Positions 28,739 through 38,185 of a stretch of 64,000 nt of DNA are shown here, one piece after another. The stretch is from Carboxylicivirga litoralis (GTDB lineage: Bacteria; Bacteroidota; Bacteroidia; Bacteroidales; Marinilabiliaceae). The notes under the pieces are model-generated. The model made no database searches, was not told where the DNA came from, and saw only the letters and a list, made by a program, of their open reading frames with translations. The translations under genes were made by a program, and so were the position numbers. Numbering within the stretch: position 1 is the stretch's first letter; the number at the start of each line of letters is the position of its first letter. The stretch spans positions 232,919 through 296,918 of the forward strand of contig NZ_JAFMVC010000005.1 of assembly GCF_025499605.1 (NCBI RefSeq), in the 5' to 3' direction.

Positions 28739-28912
28739 ACTTTACCAGATAAGCAACTGTTAGTGTCATAAGCAACAAATGTAATTATTTTTACTTAAGT
28801 GCGCAAAAATCCCCATAAATGGTGATTGTTTACGATGGCAACTGCCATTACTTTTGCAACGGTTATTAAAACAGTTATATTATTACAAGCGATTTTAATT
28901 TATTGGTTATTT

Positions 28913-28957
28913 AAAAATCCCAACTTCCATTTCAGCCAGATGGTAGTTGGGATTTTT
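28913..28957 (-). terminator. Terminator of the DUF4270-barrel operon
   Basis: AAAAATCCCAACT (28913-28925) pairs with AGTTGGGATTTTT (28945-28957), extended by CCAT/ATGG after one mismatch. It starts 21 bases after the stop of the barrel gene. Confidence 0.8.
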
Positions 28958-28978
28958 AGTACAGAAAAGTATGATGAG

Positions 28979-30211
28979 TTACTTAAATTTTCGTTTCTGA
29001 AACCAAGTTTCGTTAAAGGTAAGTCCAATTTTAAAGGAGTTGTATCGCTCCTGTATTAATCCCGCATTCATTGTGCCGCGCTCTTTGTATTCGTAGGCCA
29101 CATTTACTTTGGAGCCATCGCGCATAGGAATGGTTAATCCGGCTGTTACTCCTTTTGTGTCAATGTCATTGCCCTGTATGGTGATGTATTCCTGGTCGTA
29201 GAAAGCACCAATACGGTATTGCATGCGTTTAAATAAGGAACGGTGGTAACGCGTGGAACCATATTGTATACCAAAACTTCCACCATGAGTATTACGAGCT
29301 TCGCCACCAGATATTAATAGTTCTGATTTCGACCATTCACCATAACGGTAATCTGCTGCTATTGTCCATCCTTTATGGGTTTGTAGCGCAATACCTGCCT
29401 GATAGTTTAAAGGAATAAAAATGTTGTTGGCATCATTTTCAGTTGAACTTAAATCTGAAGTAACATCATTATAAATACGATGTTTGTAATAAGTATCTAA
29501 CTCGGTTGACATATTGGCAGAGCCAGCAAATGATAATGTGGACATACCAATGGGTTGGTGATATTGAAATGAGTACTCAAGCAGAAGGCTTGATACATGA
29601 TAATTACGCTCGTTGTAAATGGTTTCACCATCTAATTGAGGGTAATATGAGACTTCAATTATATCGGTTGAACCCCATAAATACGAAGCACTTATACCTA
29701 ATGATAATCGCTTCGTTAGTTGAAAGCCATTGTGCCATGATAATTGCGAAATACCTCCTTCGCCATAATAGTTTATCGGGTATTTACTCAAGGTGCCCAG
29801 AATATACTTTTGGCTATTGACGTTGTAACCAATGTTTGAATACGGTGATAAGCTAAATCCCATACCCCAATTTTTACTGGCTCTAAAACCAAATGAAAAT
29901 GATTCCAGGTTAGCGTCGATGTTTTTTTGCTGTTCACTCTGTGTTTGGTAATCGGAAAACGATAAGCTACCCTGAAGGTTAAAAATAAATCTGACACTGT
30001 CGATGGCACTATACGAAGCGGCATTCAGATTGTTTAAATAACCTGTTGAAGGAAGAGCCAGGCCTGCATAGCCCATACCGGCCGATGAGGCGTCCGCTTT
30101 TGATTGTCGTAAGCCAATACCATAGGCAGAATATAGTGATGAGGTGTTATTTTGTGCACAGATAATTTGCGTTGAAACAAACAGTACAAATATCAATAGT
30201 ATCTTATTCAT
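28979..30211 (-). CDS. Outer-membrane barrel protein partnered with DUF4270
   Basis: A 410-residue protein with a signal peptide (ILLIFVLFVSTQIICAQ), then SSAGMGYAGLALPSTGYLNNLNAASYSAI, an opening much like FadL/OmpP1- and PorV-like barrels in Bacteroidota. Alternating strands follow (YSNIGYNV, SLGISASYLWGSTDI, GWTIAADYRYGEWS, VNVAYEYKERG) to the end NETWFQKRKFK. Its start overlaps the end of the DUF4270 gene by 8 bases, so the two are translationally coupled. The substrate is unknown. It is the last gene before a clear terminator. Confidence 0.72.
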   Translation of the reverse strand: MNKILLIFVLFVSTQIICAQNNTSSLYSAYGIGLRQSKADASSAGMGYAGLALPSTGYLNNLNAASYSAIDSVRFIFNLQGSLSFSDYQTQSEQQKNIDANLESFSFGFRASKNWGMGFSLSPYSNIGYNVNSQKYILGTLSKYPINYYGEGGISQLSWHNGFQLTKRLSLGISASYLWGSTDIIEVSYYPQLDGETIYNERNYHVSSLLLEYSFQYHQPIGMSTLSFAGSANMSTELDTYYKHRIYNDVTSDLSSTENDANNIFIPLNYQAGIALQTHKGWTIAADYRYGEWSKSELLISGGEARNTHGGSFGIQYGSTRYHRSLFKRMQYRIGAFYDQEYITIQGNDIDTKGVTAGLTIPMRDGSKVNVAYEYKERGTMNAGLIQERYNSFKIGLTFNETWFQKRKFK

Positions 30212-31532
30212 TGTCGTAGTAATAATAATATAATAGAAGCTTTGAATTGTTGTTAGTTATTGAATGACCGTTGACGGCGAGCCACATTAAAGAACTACCC
30301 ATGTCATCATCGGGCAGTGTGATAAATAAGCCTTGGTCGGTGTCCACTACAGCTTCTTGCATGCGTGAATTGATGTAATAAGTTAAGTCAAAGGAGTAGT
30401 AAGTATTTTCGTGATACATACGATCGACAGTTAAAACACTGGTGAGCAAATTACTGTTTGTATCAGTAAGATATCCCCATATTTCGTTGGCTCGATATAT
30501 ATCACCAATGTAGAGCGTTGAAGGTAATTCATCGGTTTGCATGATATCCATATTGGGATGTATGCGCAGTTCAGCTTTAACAATATGGCCTTTGGTTTCT
30601 AATTCAATCAAGTTGTTCAATGAAGGTAAATCAACTCTGAATTTATAACCAAGCCCAGACTGAAGTATGACCATTCCATCTGTAGACTGTTCAGTCAACC
30701 GGCTCTTTTTATCTTCAAGTTGGTTAAAGATGATATCCTTATTATGGGCATATATTTCATTGAATTGGGTGGTGCTTTTTAAACTAAAAGTTTGCTCTTT
30801 TTCTATTTTTTCCTGTTCAACAGTGTGCGAATAGAGACGCAGGTAGGATGTGGAGTCACTTACTTCAAACGCCATGGCAGCCCTTGTTTGCGTAGTGTCG
30901 CAATTAATAACAAAGCCTTTGTAGTCTTCTTCAAATAAAGAGTTTTTATCTGTGTGGTTTTTGTAAGTGTTTAAAAAATCGATGATGCTAATGGCATAAG
31001 TGTCATCCAGTCGCATGTTAACTTCTTCTTCTTTCTGAGGGTAGGGTCTGAATGATTCCGTGCTGATAGGTGTTTCCTTAAAGGCAAATGAATTAGTGTT
31101 GTATAGCGAGCCATCATCGTTCAACTCAATGGTTTCAGTTAGCTCGTGAACATTAAACAAAGCATCAACAGTCGTGTCGCCAATTGAATAACCAGTAGGA
31201 CGTAAAACAAGTACTAAGCTATCGAATACTTCTTTCTCTGTGTCCCAGCTAAAGTTGCTTGGTGCACTTAGTGAAAAATAAGATTGCGCCGTTTGTCCAC
31301 CCATTATCGGATGTTGATGATAGCCAATTAAAGCATTGCCGGTGGATGTTGTTTTAACCGTATCTACAATGGTAGAAAGCTGAATCGTTACGGTGTCAAT
31401 TAAGGACGTATAAGTAGACGTGTAAATAAAGTTGTCGTCCATGTCCAGTTCGCCCTCCTGGCATGATACAAACCACATACCTATAAGAAATATGGGTAAT
31501 AAATACCATTTCCTGTTTTGATGATTGACCAT
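30204..31532 (-). CDS. DUF4270 family lipoprotein
   Basis: The start at 31532 (MVNHQNRKWYLLPIFLIGMWFVSCQ) gives a lipoprotein signal with Cys near residue 24, and 442 residues in total; the longer frame would add 24 residues with no signal character. The mature chain carries DUF4270 features: the TSLIDTVTIQLSTIVDTVKT opening, GNALIGYHQHPIMGGQTAQSYFSL, and FDSLVLVLRP. Family members are beta-rich surface lipoproteins of Bacteroidota with no assigned role. It is the first gene of a pair with the barrel protein and divergent from the kelch-DUF4907 pair. Confidence 0.8.
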   Translation of the reverse strand: MVNHQNRKWYLLPIFLIGMWFVSCQEGELDMDDNFIYTSTYTSLIDTVTIQLSTIVDTVKTTSTGNALIGYHQHPIMGGQTAQSYFSLSAPSNFSWDTEKEVFDSLVLVLRPTGYSIGDTTVDALFNVHELTETIELNDDGSLYNTNSFAFKETPISTESFRPYPQKEEEVNMRLDDTYAISIIDFLNTYKNHTDKNSLFEEDYKGFVINCDTTQTRAAMAFEVSDSTSYLRLYSHTVEQEKIEKEQTFSLKSTTQFNEIYAHNKDIIFNQLEDKKSRLTEQSTDGMVILQSGLGYKFRVDLPSLNNLIELETKGHIVKAELRIHPNMDIMQTDELPSTLYIGDIYRANEIWGYLTDTNSNLLTSVLTVDRMYHENTYYSFDLTYYINSRMQEAVVDTDQGLFITLPDDDMGSSLMWLAVNGHSITNNNSKLLLYYYYYDNE

Positions 31533-31796
31533 ATGTTTGATTGAATTTCTTGTGATTTTTCCACAAATAAAGGTTTCATCAGGCAAGTCTGTAAATCTTA
31601 TCAATTAAATCGGGGTGCATCCATACAAAAGGTATAGACTACTCAACTAATGGACATTTGGCGTTCATTGAAAGGATAGATGCCGTTTGTTGAAGAAAAC
31701 AGGTGTCATGAAGATAAAAAGGAGCGATTAATCGAATTGATTTAGTTATGCGCCATTTGAACTCTAGATTTGAGCGAATTTTAAAAAAGACAAACA

Positions 31797-32813
31797 ATGA
31801 ATTATAAACAGCAATTAGGTATTTGGCTTTTGCTATCACTTTTTATTTTAAGTGCCTGTTCATCTAGTGACGATGATGAAGATTTAATGGGTAACTGGGT
31901 TGAAAAAGGCGCTTTTGAAGGTGTTCCGCGTTGCGATGCGGTGGCTTTTGTAATAGATAACTATGCTTATATAGGAACAGGCTATGATGGCGTTGAAGAT
32001 GAGCGTTTAACAGATTTCTGGAGATATGATGCAGAGAAGGACTTTTGGACTCAGGTGGCCAACTTCGAAGGCTCGGCCCGTAATGGAGCCGTTGGTTTTG
32101 GAGCTGGTGGCAAGGGGTACGTAACAACCGGATATGATGGGAAAGATAAACTGAAAGATACCTGGGAATATGATGCGTCATCAAATAGCTGGACGCAGAA
32201 AAGTGATTTTGCCGGAACAGCACGTTATGATGCCGTTTCTTTCGTTCTTAATAATAAGGGCTATGTTGGAACGGGTTACGATGGTAACTTGTTAAAAGAT
32301 TTCTGGCAATATGACCCGGCGACCGACACCTGGGAGCAAAAAGTAAGTATTGGTGGTAACAAACGACGTCATGCGACTGCTTTTGTTATCGATGAGAAAG
32401 CTTATGTGTTAACAGGGATGGATAACGGGCAGTATTTGGATGATATGTGGGAATATGATGCTAACTCTGATGTTTGGGATGCCAAGCGCGACATTGGTAC
32501 AGATGCCAATGAGGACGAGAGTTATGATGATGAGTATCAAATAACAGGGATTAAAGCAGTGTCATTTGCAGTTAATGGTTTGGGTTATGTTACAACAGGA
32601 GGTCCGGGTGCACCAGGCTCTTTAACCTGGGAATATAACCCCGATATTGATGAGTGGGAGCAACGCAGTAATTTCGAAGGTTCTCCACGTTATGATGCTG
32701 TGTCATTCACTATAAATGATAAGCCGTATGTAGCGACTGGTAATAGTTCGGGTTATTATTTCGACGATGTGTGGACATTTAATCCTAACGAAGAGCAGGA
32801 TGATGATGACTAA
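31797..32813 (+). CDS. Kelch-repeat lipoprotein
   Basis: A 338-residue lipoprotein (lipobox ILSACSSS) followed by a short acidic linker. It has five or six kelch-type propeller repeats of about 48 residues, each of the form R-x-x-A-V-x-F...Y-x-G-T-G-Y-D-G...W-x-Y-D...W (for example YIGTGYDG, YVTTGYDG, YVGTGYDG, YVLTGMD). The chain ends in NPNEEQDDDD. The repeat spacing predicts a single beta-propeller on the cell surface or in the periplasm. Its end overlaps the start of the DUF4907 gene. The DUF4270-barrel pair is divergent, with 264 bases between the start codons. Confidence 0.82.
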   Translation: MNYKQQLGIWLLLSLFILSACSSSDDDEDLMGNWVEKGAFEGVPRCDAVAFVIDNYAYIGTGYDGVEDERLTDFWRYDAEKDFWTQVANFEGSARNGAVGFGAGGKGYVTTGYDGKDKLKDTWEYDASSNSWTQKSDFAGTARYDAVSFVLNNKGYVGTGYDGNLLKDFWQYDPATDTWEQKVSIGGNKRRHATAFVIDEKAYVLTGMDNGQYLDDMWEYDANSDVWDAKRDIGTDANEDESYDDEYQITGIKAVSFAVNGLGYVTTGGPGAPGSLTWEYNPDIDEWEQRSNFEGSPRYDAVSFTINDKPYVATGNSSGYYFDDVWTFNPNEEQDDDD

Positions 32814-33126
32814 TCGCTCTATAAGAACTTTCTTAAAGTGGGGCAGTGTGATACTTGTATTGGTCTGTTGCCTGGGTTATTATTTCGAAAAATCTGGCTC
32901 TGATTATACTTACAAAGTTTACAAAGTAAACGATGGCTATGGATATCAGATTCATAATGACAATAAGTTGTTTATTAAGCAAGATTTCATACCAACTATT
33001 GATGGTTATAAAGCATTTGCTTCAGAACAACATGCGAGAGTGGCTGCTCAGAAAGTGATTGCTAAACTAAAAGAAAAGCAAGCCCCGGCCTTATCGCATC
33101 AGGAAATTGAACAAATAATAAGGTAA
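32800..33126 (+). CDS. DUF4907 family exported protein
   Basis: A protein of about 108 residues with one N-terminal membrane/signal segment (WGSVILVLVCCLGYYF). It is followed by a compact domain matching DUF4907: YKVYKVNDGYGYQIHNDN, FIKQDFIPTIDGYKAF, ARVAAQKVIAKL and the ending LSHQEIEQIIR. Three consecutive ATG codons (32800, 32803, 32806) lie within the last codons of the kelch gene, an overlap typical of coupled translation. A longer frame starts upstream but within the kelch gene. Function unknown; the pairing with kelch proteins suggests a shared envelope role. Confidence 0.8.
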   Translation: MMMTNRSIRTFLKWGSVILVLVCCLGYYFEKSGSDYTYKVYKVNDGYGYQIHNDNKLFIKQDFIPTIDGYKAFASEQHARVAAQKVIAKLKEKQAPALSHQEIEQIIR

Positions 33127-33158
33127 AACAATAAATTCAGAATAGTATCTTAATGTTC

Positions 33159-33193
33159 GGGTGACGTTTCTTTTTGAAATAGTCACCCTTTTT
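33159..33193 (+). terminator. Terminator of the kelch-DUF4907 operon
   Basis: GGGTGAC (33159-33165) pairs with GTCACCC (33182-33188), followed by TTTTTG. It begins 32 bases after the DUF4907 stop. Confidence 0.8.
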
Positions 33194-33245
33194 GTCGTTC
33201 ATTAATAAAAATCTTTTCGCATCTTTACGTGCAATTTGACAATAA

Positions 33246-33683
33246 GTGAATCAAACGAACAAAATAGAAGCGTATTATTTAAAGCTCATCGGGGTAACTC
33301 TTTTGATGACTGCTGCCAGTGTTTCCGATGCTGGTAATAAACGATTCTATGCCGATGATAACGTTCGGGAAATTATTCTTGAACAATTCCACTTGTTATC
33401 TACAGCTCACTGGAATGAAGTTGTTGATTGGGAAAATGCCATCAAAGATCTTAGTGAGTTACCACATCAGGAGAGTGCATTAAGCGATTACACCAAATAC
33501 CAGGTGGTCGTCTCTAATCAATCACTTCCTGCATTCAGTGCTGGTTCCGGAATGTTTTACAGTCTGATTAATGTCGAACCGACTTTAATCATTCAGGAAC
33601 AACCATTTAAACAGGAGCAGCATAAACTTACAACAGAACGTAATAAACACTCCCTTATTACACGTGCCGGTCCTTTGGCATAG
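33246..33683 (+). CDS. Uncharacterised exported protein
   Basis: A 145-residue protein I do not recognise. A hydrophobic stretch at about 13-30 (LKLIGVTLLMTAASVSDA) can serve as a signal peptide. The mature part is acidic and soluble (NVREIILEQFHLLSTAHW, ENAIKDLSEL) and ends KHSLITRAGPLA. The short C-terminal R-(A/G)-x-P-x-A resembles the end of the His-rich protein at 17890-18234 (GRAPPVA). It lies between a terminator and a hairpin and so is probably transcribed alone. Confidence 0.55.
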   Translation: MNQTNKIEAYYLKLIGVTLLMTAASVSDAGNKRFYADDNVREIILEQFHLLSTAHWNEVVDWENAIKDLSELPHQESALSDYTKYQVVVSNQSLPAFSAGSGMFYSLINVEPTLIIQEQPFKQEQHKLTTERNKHSLITRAGPLA

Positions 33684-33691
33684 TGTAGCTT

Positions 33692-33743
33692 CCGCACGAA
33701 TCCTTTCGTGTGGCTAATTAACCACGCGAAAGGATTCGCGCGG
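33692..33743. repeat. Long imperfect palindrome after the exported-protein gene
   Basis: Arms of 22 bases (33692-33713 and 33722-33743) share CGAATCCTTTCG and its complement, with two A/G or T/C differences, one of which is a G-U pair in RNA. The loop is CTAATTAA. It may end transcription of the preceding gene; a smaller hairpin (ATTAGACT / AGTCTAAT, 33763-33784) follows before secA. Confidence 0.75.
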
Positions 33744-33818
33744 TAGCGAAAGAAATATTTTAATTAGACTGTCTTTAGTCTAATGTCTATCATCTAAAAA
33801 TCTAATAAATATAATAAT

Positions 33819-36800
33819 ATGGCACTTACGGGTTTGATTTCCAAATTGTTTGGAAACAAGTACGACAGAGATATGAAAGAGGTGGAACCTTTTGTGAAGA
33901 AAATCAAAGAGGTTTACCCGCAAATTGAGAAACTATCGCACAACGAGTTGCGTCAGAAATCGACTGAATTGCGTGAGCGTATTCAGGGAGCTGTTAAGGC
34001 TGAGCAGGATAAAATTACTGAGTTAAAAGCGAAGACGGAGTCATCAGAGATTTCAGTTGGTGAAAAAGAAAAGATATATAAAGAAGTTGATAAGCTGGAG
34101 AAAGACATTACAGAAAAGCTAGAGCAAGCCTTAACAGATGCTTTGCCAGAAGCTTTCTCGATTGTAAAGGATACCGCCCGCCGTTTTGCTCAAAACGAAA
34201 AAGTGGAAGTGGCAGCAACGCAGTTCGACCGCGATTTGTCAGCTACTAAAGATTTTGTGAAGATTGAAGGCGATAACGCTGTCTATTATAATTCGTGGTC
34301 TGCCGGAGGTAACGAAATTACCTGGGACATGATTCACTATGATGTGCAGCTGATTGGTGGTGTGGTACTACATAGCGGTAAAATTGCCGAGATGGCGACC
34401 GGTGAAGGTAAAACATTAGTGGCCACATTGCCGGTGTTTCTGAATGCGTTGGCCGGACGTGGTGTTCATGTGGTAACGGTGAACGACTACCTGGCTAAGC
34501 GTGACTCGGAATGGATGGGACCTTTATACCAATTCCATGGTTTATCGGTTGACTGTATTGATAAGCACCGCCCTAATTCGCCTGAGCGTCGTGCTGCTTA
34601 CAAAGCAGATATTACATTCGGTACCAACAACGAATTTGGGTTTGATTACCTGCGTGATAACATGGCTATTTCACCAGATGATTTAGTGCAACGACCACAT
34701 AACTACGCTATTGTCGATGAGGTTGACTCGGTGTTAATTGATGATGCACGTACGCCTTTGATCATTTCTGGTCCGGTGCCAAAAGGTGATGACCAGTTAT
34801 TTGGCGATTTAAAGCCAAAGATTGAGAAGATTGTAGAGGCGCAAAAGAAATTGGTGACGGGTGTATTGGCAGAAGCCAAGCAAAAGTTAAAATCATCGAA
34901 TAAAAAAGAGCAGGAAGAAGGTTCATTGCTATTACTTCGTGCTTTTAAAGGATTGCCAAAGAATAAAGCCATCATTAAGTTCTTAAGTGAAGTTGGGGTG
35001 AAAGCCAGTATGTTGAAGACAGAGAACTTCTACATGCAGGAGAACAGTAAGAACATGCACATTGTTACTGACCCGCTTTTCTTTGTGATTGATGAGAAAA
35101 ACAACTCCATTGAGTTAACCGATAAAGGACTTGACTTGATTACAGGTTCTTCAGAGGATCCAAACTTCTTCGTACTACCTGATGTGGGGTCCGAAGTGGC
35201 GGCATTGGAAAAAGAAACCATGTCGGAAGAGGAGCGTACCAAGAAAAAGGATGAGATTATCCAGAATTTCTCCATTAAGTCGGAGCGAGTGCATACCATC
35301 AACCAGCTATTAAAGGCTTACACCTTATTCGAAAAGGATGTGGAATATGTGGTGATGGACAACAAAGTGAAGATTGTAGATGAGCAGACAGGCCGTATTA
35401 TGGAAGGCCGTCGTTACTCTGATGGACTTCACCAGGCCATTGAAGCCAAAGAACGTGTAACCGTTGAAGCGGCTACACAAACCTATGCCACTATTACCTT
35501 GCAGAACTATTTCCGTATGTACAACAAGTTGTCGGGTATGACTGGTACGGCGGAAACTGAAGCAGGTGAGCTTTGGGATATCTATGAATTAGATGTGGTG
35601 GTAATTCCTACCAACCGTCCAATTCAGCGTAACGATATGGAAGATATCGTTTACAAAACTAAGCGTGAGAAATACAATGCCGTAAGTGCCGAAATCATCC
35701 GTTTGGTGGAAGAAGGTCGTCCGGTATTGGTGGGTACAACATCGGTTGAAGTATCGGAGTTGTTAAGCCGTACTTTAAAAATGCGCGGTATTAAGCACAA
35801 TGTACTGAATGCAAAGTTGCACCAGCGAGAAGCAGAGATTGTGGCTGATGCCGGTACGGCTGGCGTTGTTACGATTGCCACCAACATGGCCGGTCGTGGT
35901 ACAGATATTAAGTTGTCGAAAGAAGTGAAAGATGCTGGTGGTTTAGCTATTATTGGTACTGAGCGTCACGAATCACGTCGTGTCGACCGTCAGTTACGTG
36001 GTCGTGCCGGTCGTCAGGGTGACCCGGGTTCATCTCAGTTCTTTGTGTCATTGGAAGATGATTTGATGCGCTTGTTTGGTTCAGATCGCATCGTGAAATA
36101 TATGGACCGCCTTGGTTTGGAAGATGGTGAGATGATTCAGCACAGCATGATTACCAAATCGATTGAGCGTGCGCAGAAGAAGGTGGAAGAGAATAACTTT
36201 GGTATTCGTAAACGTCTGTTGGAATATGATGATGTGATGAACTCGCAGCGTGAGGTTATCTATACCAAACGTCGCCATGCCTTATATGGTGAGCGAATCC
36301 AGGTGGATATTTCCAATATGATGGCCGATACTTGTGCCGATATTGTGACCGAATACCAGGAAGCTGGTGATTACGAAGGTTTCAAGCTGGAGTTAATTCG
36401 CATATTCTCAGCGCAATCACCATTTGCAGAAGAGGAATTCCTGAAAGGAAGAGTTGATGAATTATCAGAGCAGTTGTTCGCTAAAATGTGGGATGCCTAC
36501 AAGCGTAAAGGTGAAATCATCGCTAAACAAGCTCATCCGGTTATTAAAGACGTGTATGAGACCAAGTCTGAGATGTATAAAAACATTGTGGTACCAATCA
36601 GCGATGGTCAGAAGGTATATAATATCACAACCAACCTGAAGGATGCTTACGAAAGTGAATCAAAAGAATTGGTTCGCTCATTCGAGAAAGCGTCTATGTT
36701 GGTGACCATTGACGATGCCTGGAAAGAGCATTTGCGTGAATTGGATGACTTGCGTCAGGCAGTGCAGAATGCGACATATGAGCAAAAAGATCCATTGTTG

Positions 36801-37124
36801 ATTTATAAGTTTGAGTCGTTCAACTTATTTAAAACCATGGTGGGCGAAAATAATAAAGCGGTTGTTTCATTATTGTCAAAAGGTCATATTCCAATTCAAA
36901 ATGCCGATGGTGTTCAGGAGGCTCAGGAGCGCAAGCGTCAGGATTATAGTAAGATGCAAGCGCGTAAAGATGAGTTCTCGCGTGGCAATGGTTCAACCGA
37001 AGGTGGTCAGAAGAAACCAGAGCGTGTAGAGCCGGTTCGTGTTGAGAAAAAGGTGGGTAGAAATGAGCCTTGTCCATGTGGAAGCGGTAAGAAATACAAG
37101 CAATGTCATGGTAAAGGATTGTAA
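33819..37124 (+). CDS. secA: Preprotein translocase ATPase SecA
   Basis: An 1101-residue motor ATPase that drives proteins through SecYEG. Walker A is in [17 protein letters not shown] (about 190-205), the [20 protein letters not shown] box near 297-316, [13 protein letters not shown] and [10 protein letters not shown] in the second ATPase fold, and [15 protein letters not shown] after it. The C-terminus has the SecB/lipid-binding zinc motif [13 protein letters not shown] (about 1086-1098). It is about 200 residues longer than E. coli SecA, mainly through an insertion around residues 320-480, which is usual in Bacteroidota. It is followed by lgt after 135 bases. Confidence 0.98.
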   Translation: MALTGLISKLFGNKYDRDMKEVEPFVKKIKEVYPQIEKLSHNELRQKSTELRERIQGAVKAEQDKITELKAKTESSEISVGEKEKIYKEVDKLEKDITEKLEQALTDALPEAFSIVKDTARRFAQNEKVEVAATQFDRDLSATKDFVKIEGDNAVYYNSWSAGGNEITWDMIHYDVQLIGGVVLHSGKIAEMATGEGKTLVATLPVFLNALAGRGVHVVTVNDYLAKRDSEWMGPLYQFHGLSVDCIDKHRPNSPERRAAYKADITFGTNNEFGFDYLRDNMAISPDDLVQRPHNYAIVDEVDSVLIDDARTPLIISGPVPKGDDQLFGDLKPKIEKIVEAQKKLVTGVLAEAKQKLKSSNKKEQEEGSLLLLRAFKGLPKNKAIIKFLSEVGVKASMLKTENFYMQENSKNMHIVTDPLFFVIDEKNNSIELTDKGLDLITGSSEDPNFFVLPDVGSEVAALEKETMSEEERTKKKDEIIQNFSIKSERVHTINQLLKAYTLFEKDVEYVVMDNKVKIVDEQTGRIMEGRRYSDGLHQAIEAKERVTVEAATQTYATITLQNYFRMYNKLSGMTGTAETEAGELWDIYELDVVVIPTNRPIQRNDMEDIVYKTKREKYNAVSAEIIRLVEEGRPVLVGTTSVEVSELLSRTLKMRGIKHNVLNAKLHQREAEIVADAGTAGVVTIATNMAGRGTDIKLSKEVKDAGGLAIIGTERHESRRVDRQLRGRAGRQGDPGSSQFFVSLEDDLMRLFGSDRIVKYMDRLGLEDGEMIQHSMITKSIERAQKKVEENNFGIRKRLLEYDDVMNSQREVIYTKRRHALYGERIQVDISNMMADTCADIVTEYQEAGDYEGFKLELIRIFSAQSPFAEEEFLKGRVDELSEQLFAKMWDAYKRKGEIIAKQAHPVIKDVYETKSEMYKNIVVPISDGQKVYNITTNLKDAYESESKELVRSFEKASMLVTIDDAWKEHLRELDDLRQAVQNATYEQKDPLLIYKFESFNLFKTMVGENNKAVVSLLSKGHIPIQNADGVQEAQERKRQDYSKMQARKDEFSRGNGSTEGGQKKPERVEPVRVEKKVGRNEPCPCGSGKKYKQCHGKGL

Positions 37125-37174
37125 ATTTTAGACATAAGACATAAGTATCAAGACTAAAGACTTAATGCCCAGAG

Positions 37175-37196
37175 GCTCACTGAGGGAGTCGAAGTG
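37175..37196. repeat. Third copy of the dispersed repeat core
   Basis: CTCACTGAGGGAGTCGAAGTG repeats the arm seen at 11811-11831 with one difference, here without an obvious second arm. It lies in the spacer between secA and lgt. Confidence 0.6.
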
Positions 37197-37259
37197 TGAT
37201 AAGGTGTTTAGACAATAAACCATCTTGATACTTAACTCTTAATACTTAATACAGAAAAT

Positions 37260-38045
37260 ATGATTCTAAATTCAATCAATTGGAATGTTGATCCGGAGAT
37301 TTTCTCAGTCGGTTTCATTCATGTGCGTTATTACGGCTTGCTGTTTGCGATGGGGTTTATGCTGGGCTATTACATTATCGAAAAAATGTTTAAGTCCGAA
37401 GGTATCCAGCAAGAGTGGCTTGATAAGCTCTTTATGTACGTGGTGATTGCCACCATAGTGGGCGCACGTTTGGGCCATGTGTTTTTCTACGGATGGGATT
37501 ATTACTCGCAGCATCCTGGCGATATCATAAAAATATGGGAAGGCGGATTGGCCAGTCATGGTGGGGCCATTGGAATATTGATAGCACTGTATTATTACTC
37601 GAAGAAGGTAACCAAAAAAAGTATGATTTGGACGCTCGATCGTTTGGTAGTACCAGTGGCTCTAACAGCTGTATTTATTCGTTTAGGTAACCTGATGAAC
37701 TCAGAAATATATGGTCATGCTACCGACTTACCGTGGGGTTTTGTATTTGAGCGTCGTGGCGAAGAAGTTGCCAAGCACCCAACGCAATTGTACGAGGCTT
37801 TATGCTATCTGATTACTTTTGTCGTTACTTTCTTTACCTATTGGAAAACAAAAGCTAAAGAAAAGCAAGGCTTAATCTTTGGTATTTTCTTAATCGGTAT
37901 TTTCTTGTCGCGCTTCTTTATTGAGTTTGTTAAGGAAAACCAGGAAGCTTTTGAAGAAGGAATGACCTTTAATATGGGGCAGTTGCTTAGTGTTCCTTTT
38001 GTTATCGCTGGTGTTTATTATATCTACAATGCCTTAAAAAAGTAA
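37260..38045 (+). CDS. lgt: Phosphatidylglycerol:prolipoprotein diacylglyceryl transferase
   Basis: A 261-residue inner-membrane enzyme that adds diacylglycerol to the lipobox cysteine of prolipoproteins, of which this window encodes several. Visible motifs are YYGLLFAMGFMLGYY near the N-terminus, GGLASHGGAIGI (about 99-110), the signature RLGNLMNSEIYGHATDLPWG (about 141-160, with the essential Arg) and the ending ENQEAFEEGMTFNMGQLLSVP. About seven membrane segments are predicted. The length is normal. A terminator follows. Confidence 0.96.
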   Translation: MILNSINWNVDPEIFSVGFIHVRYYGLLFAMGFMLGYYIIEKMFKSEGIQQEWLDKLFMYVVIATIVGARLGHVFFYGWDYYSQHPGDIIKIWEGGLASHGGAIGILIALYYYSKKVTKKSMIWTLDRLVVPVALTAVFIRLGNLMNSEIYGHATDLPWGFVFERRGEEVAKHPTQLYEALCYLITFVVTFFTYWKTKAKEKQGLIFGIFLIGIFLSRFFIEFVKENQEAFEEGMTFNMGQLLSVPFVIAGVYYIYNALKK

Positions 38046-38064
38046 GATTATAAATAATTTATAT

Positions 38065-38102
38065 AAAAAAGCTGAAATTCGTTATGGGATTTCGGCTTTT
38101 TT
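38065..38102 (+). terminator. Terminator after lgt
   Basis: AAAAAAGCTGAAAT (38065-38078) pairs with ATTTCGGCTTTTTT (38089-38102) with one G-U pair, ending in a T-run. Confidence 0.85.
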
Positions 38103-38122
38103 ATTCGCAATTGTTAAAAATG

Positions 38123-38162
38123 GACGATTTTAATAATAATATAAAATAATCGTCTATATTTG
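38123..38162 (+). promoter_or_regulatory. Promoter with overlapping dyad, likely TetR operator
   Basis: GACGATT (38123-38129) and AATCGTC (38148-38154) form a dyad with an AT-only centre. TATATTTG (38155-38162), a match to the -7 consensus, abuts the dyad. The first ATG of the regulator is at 38186. A dimeric TetR protein bound here would cover the promoter, so autoregulation of the whole operon is inferred. Confidence 0.55.
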
Positions 38163-38185
38163 TGAGTGTAGTAATTTTGTGTGTT

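Noticed and set aside
28826..29059. A 77-codon plus-strand frame with a hydrophobic start
   Set aside because: It runs through the terminator stem at 28913-28957 and overlaps the end of the barrel gene on the other strand; its hydrophobicity is explained by AT-rich sequence.
31797..32813. Repeated DNA words in the kelch gene as a repeat array
   Set aside because: The periodicity is that of about 48-residue propeller blades and is explained by the protein fold; the DNA copies are too diverged for a tandem array.
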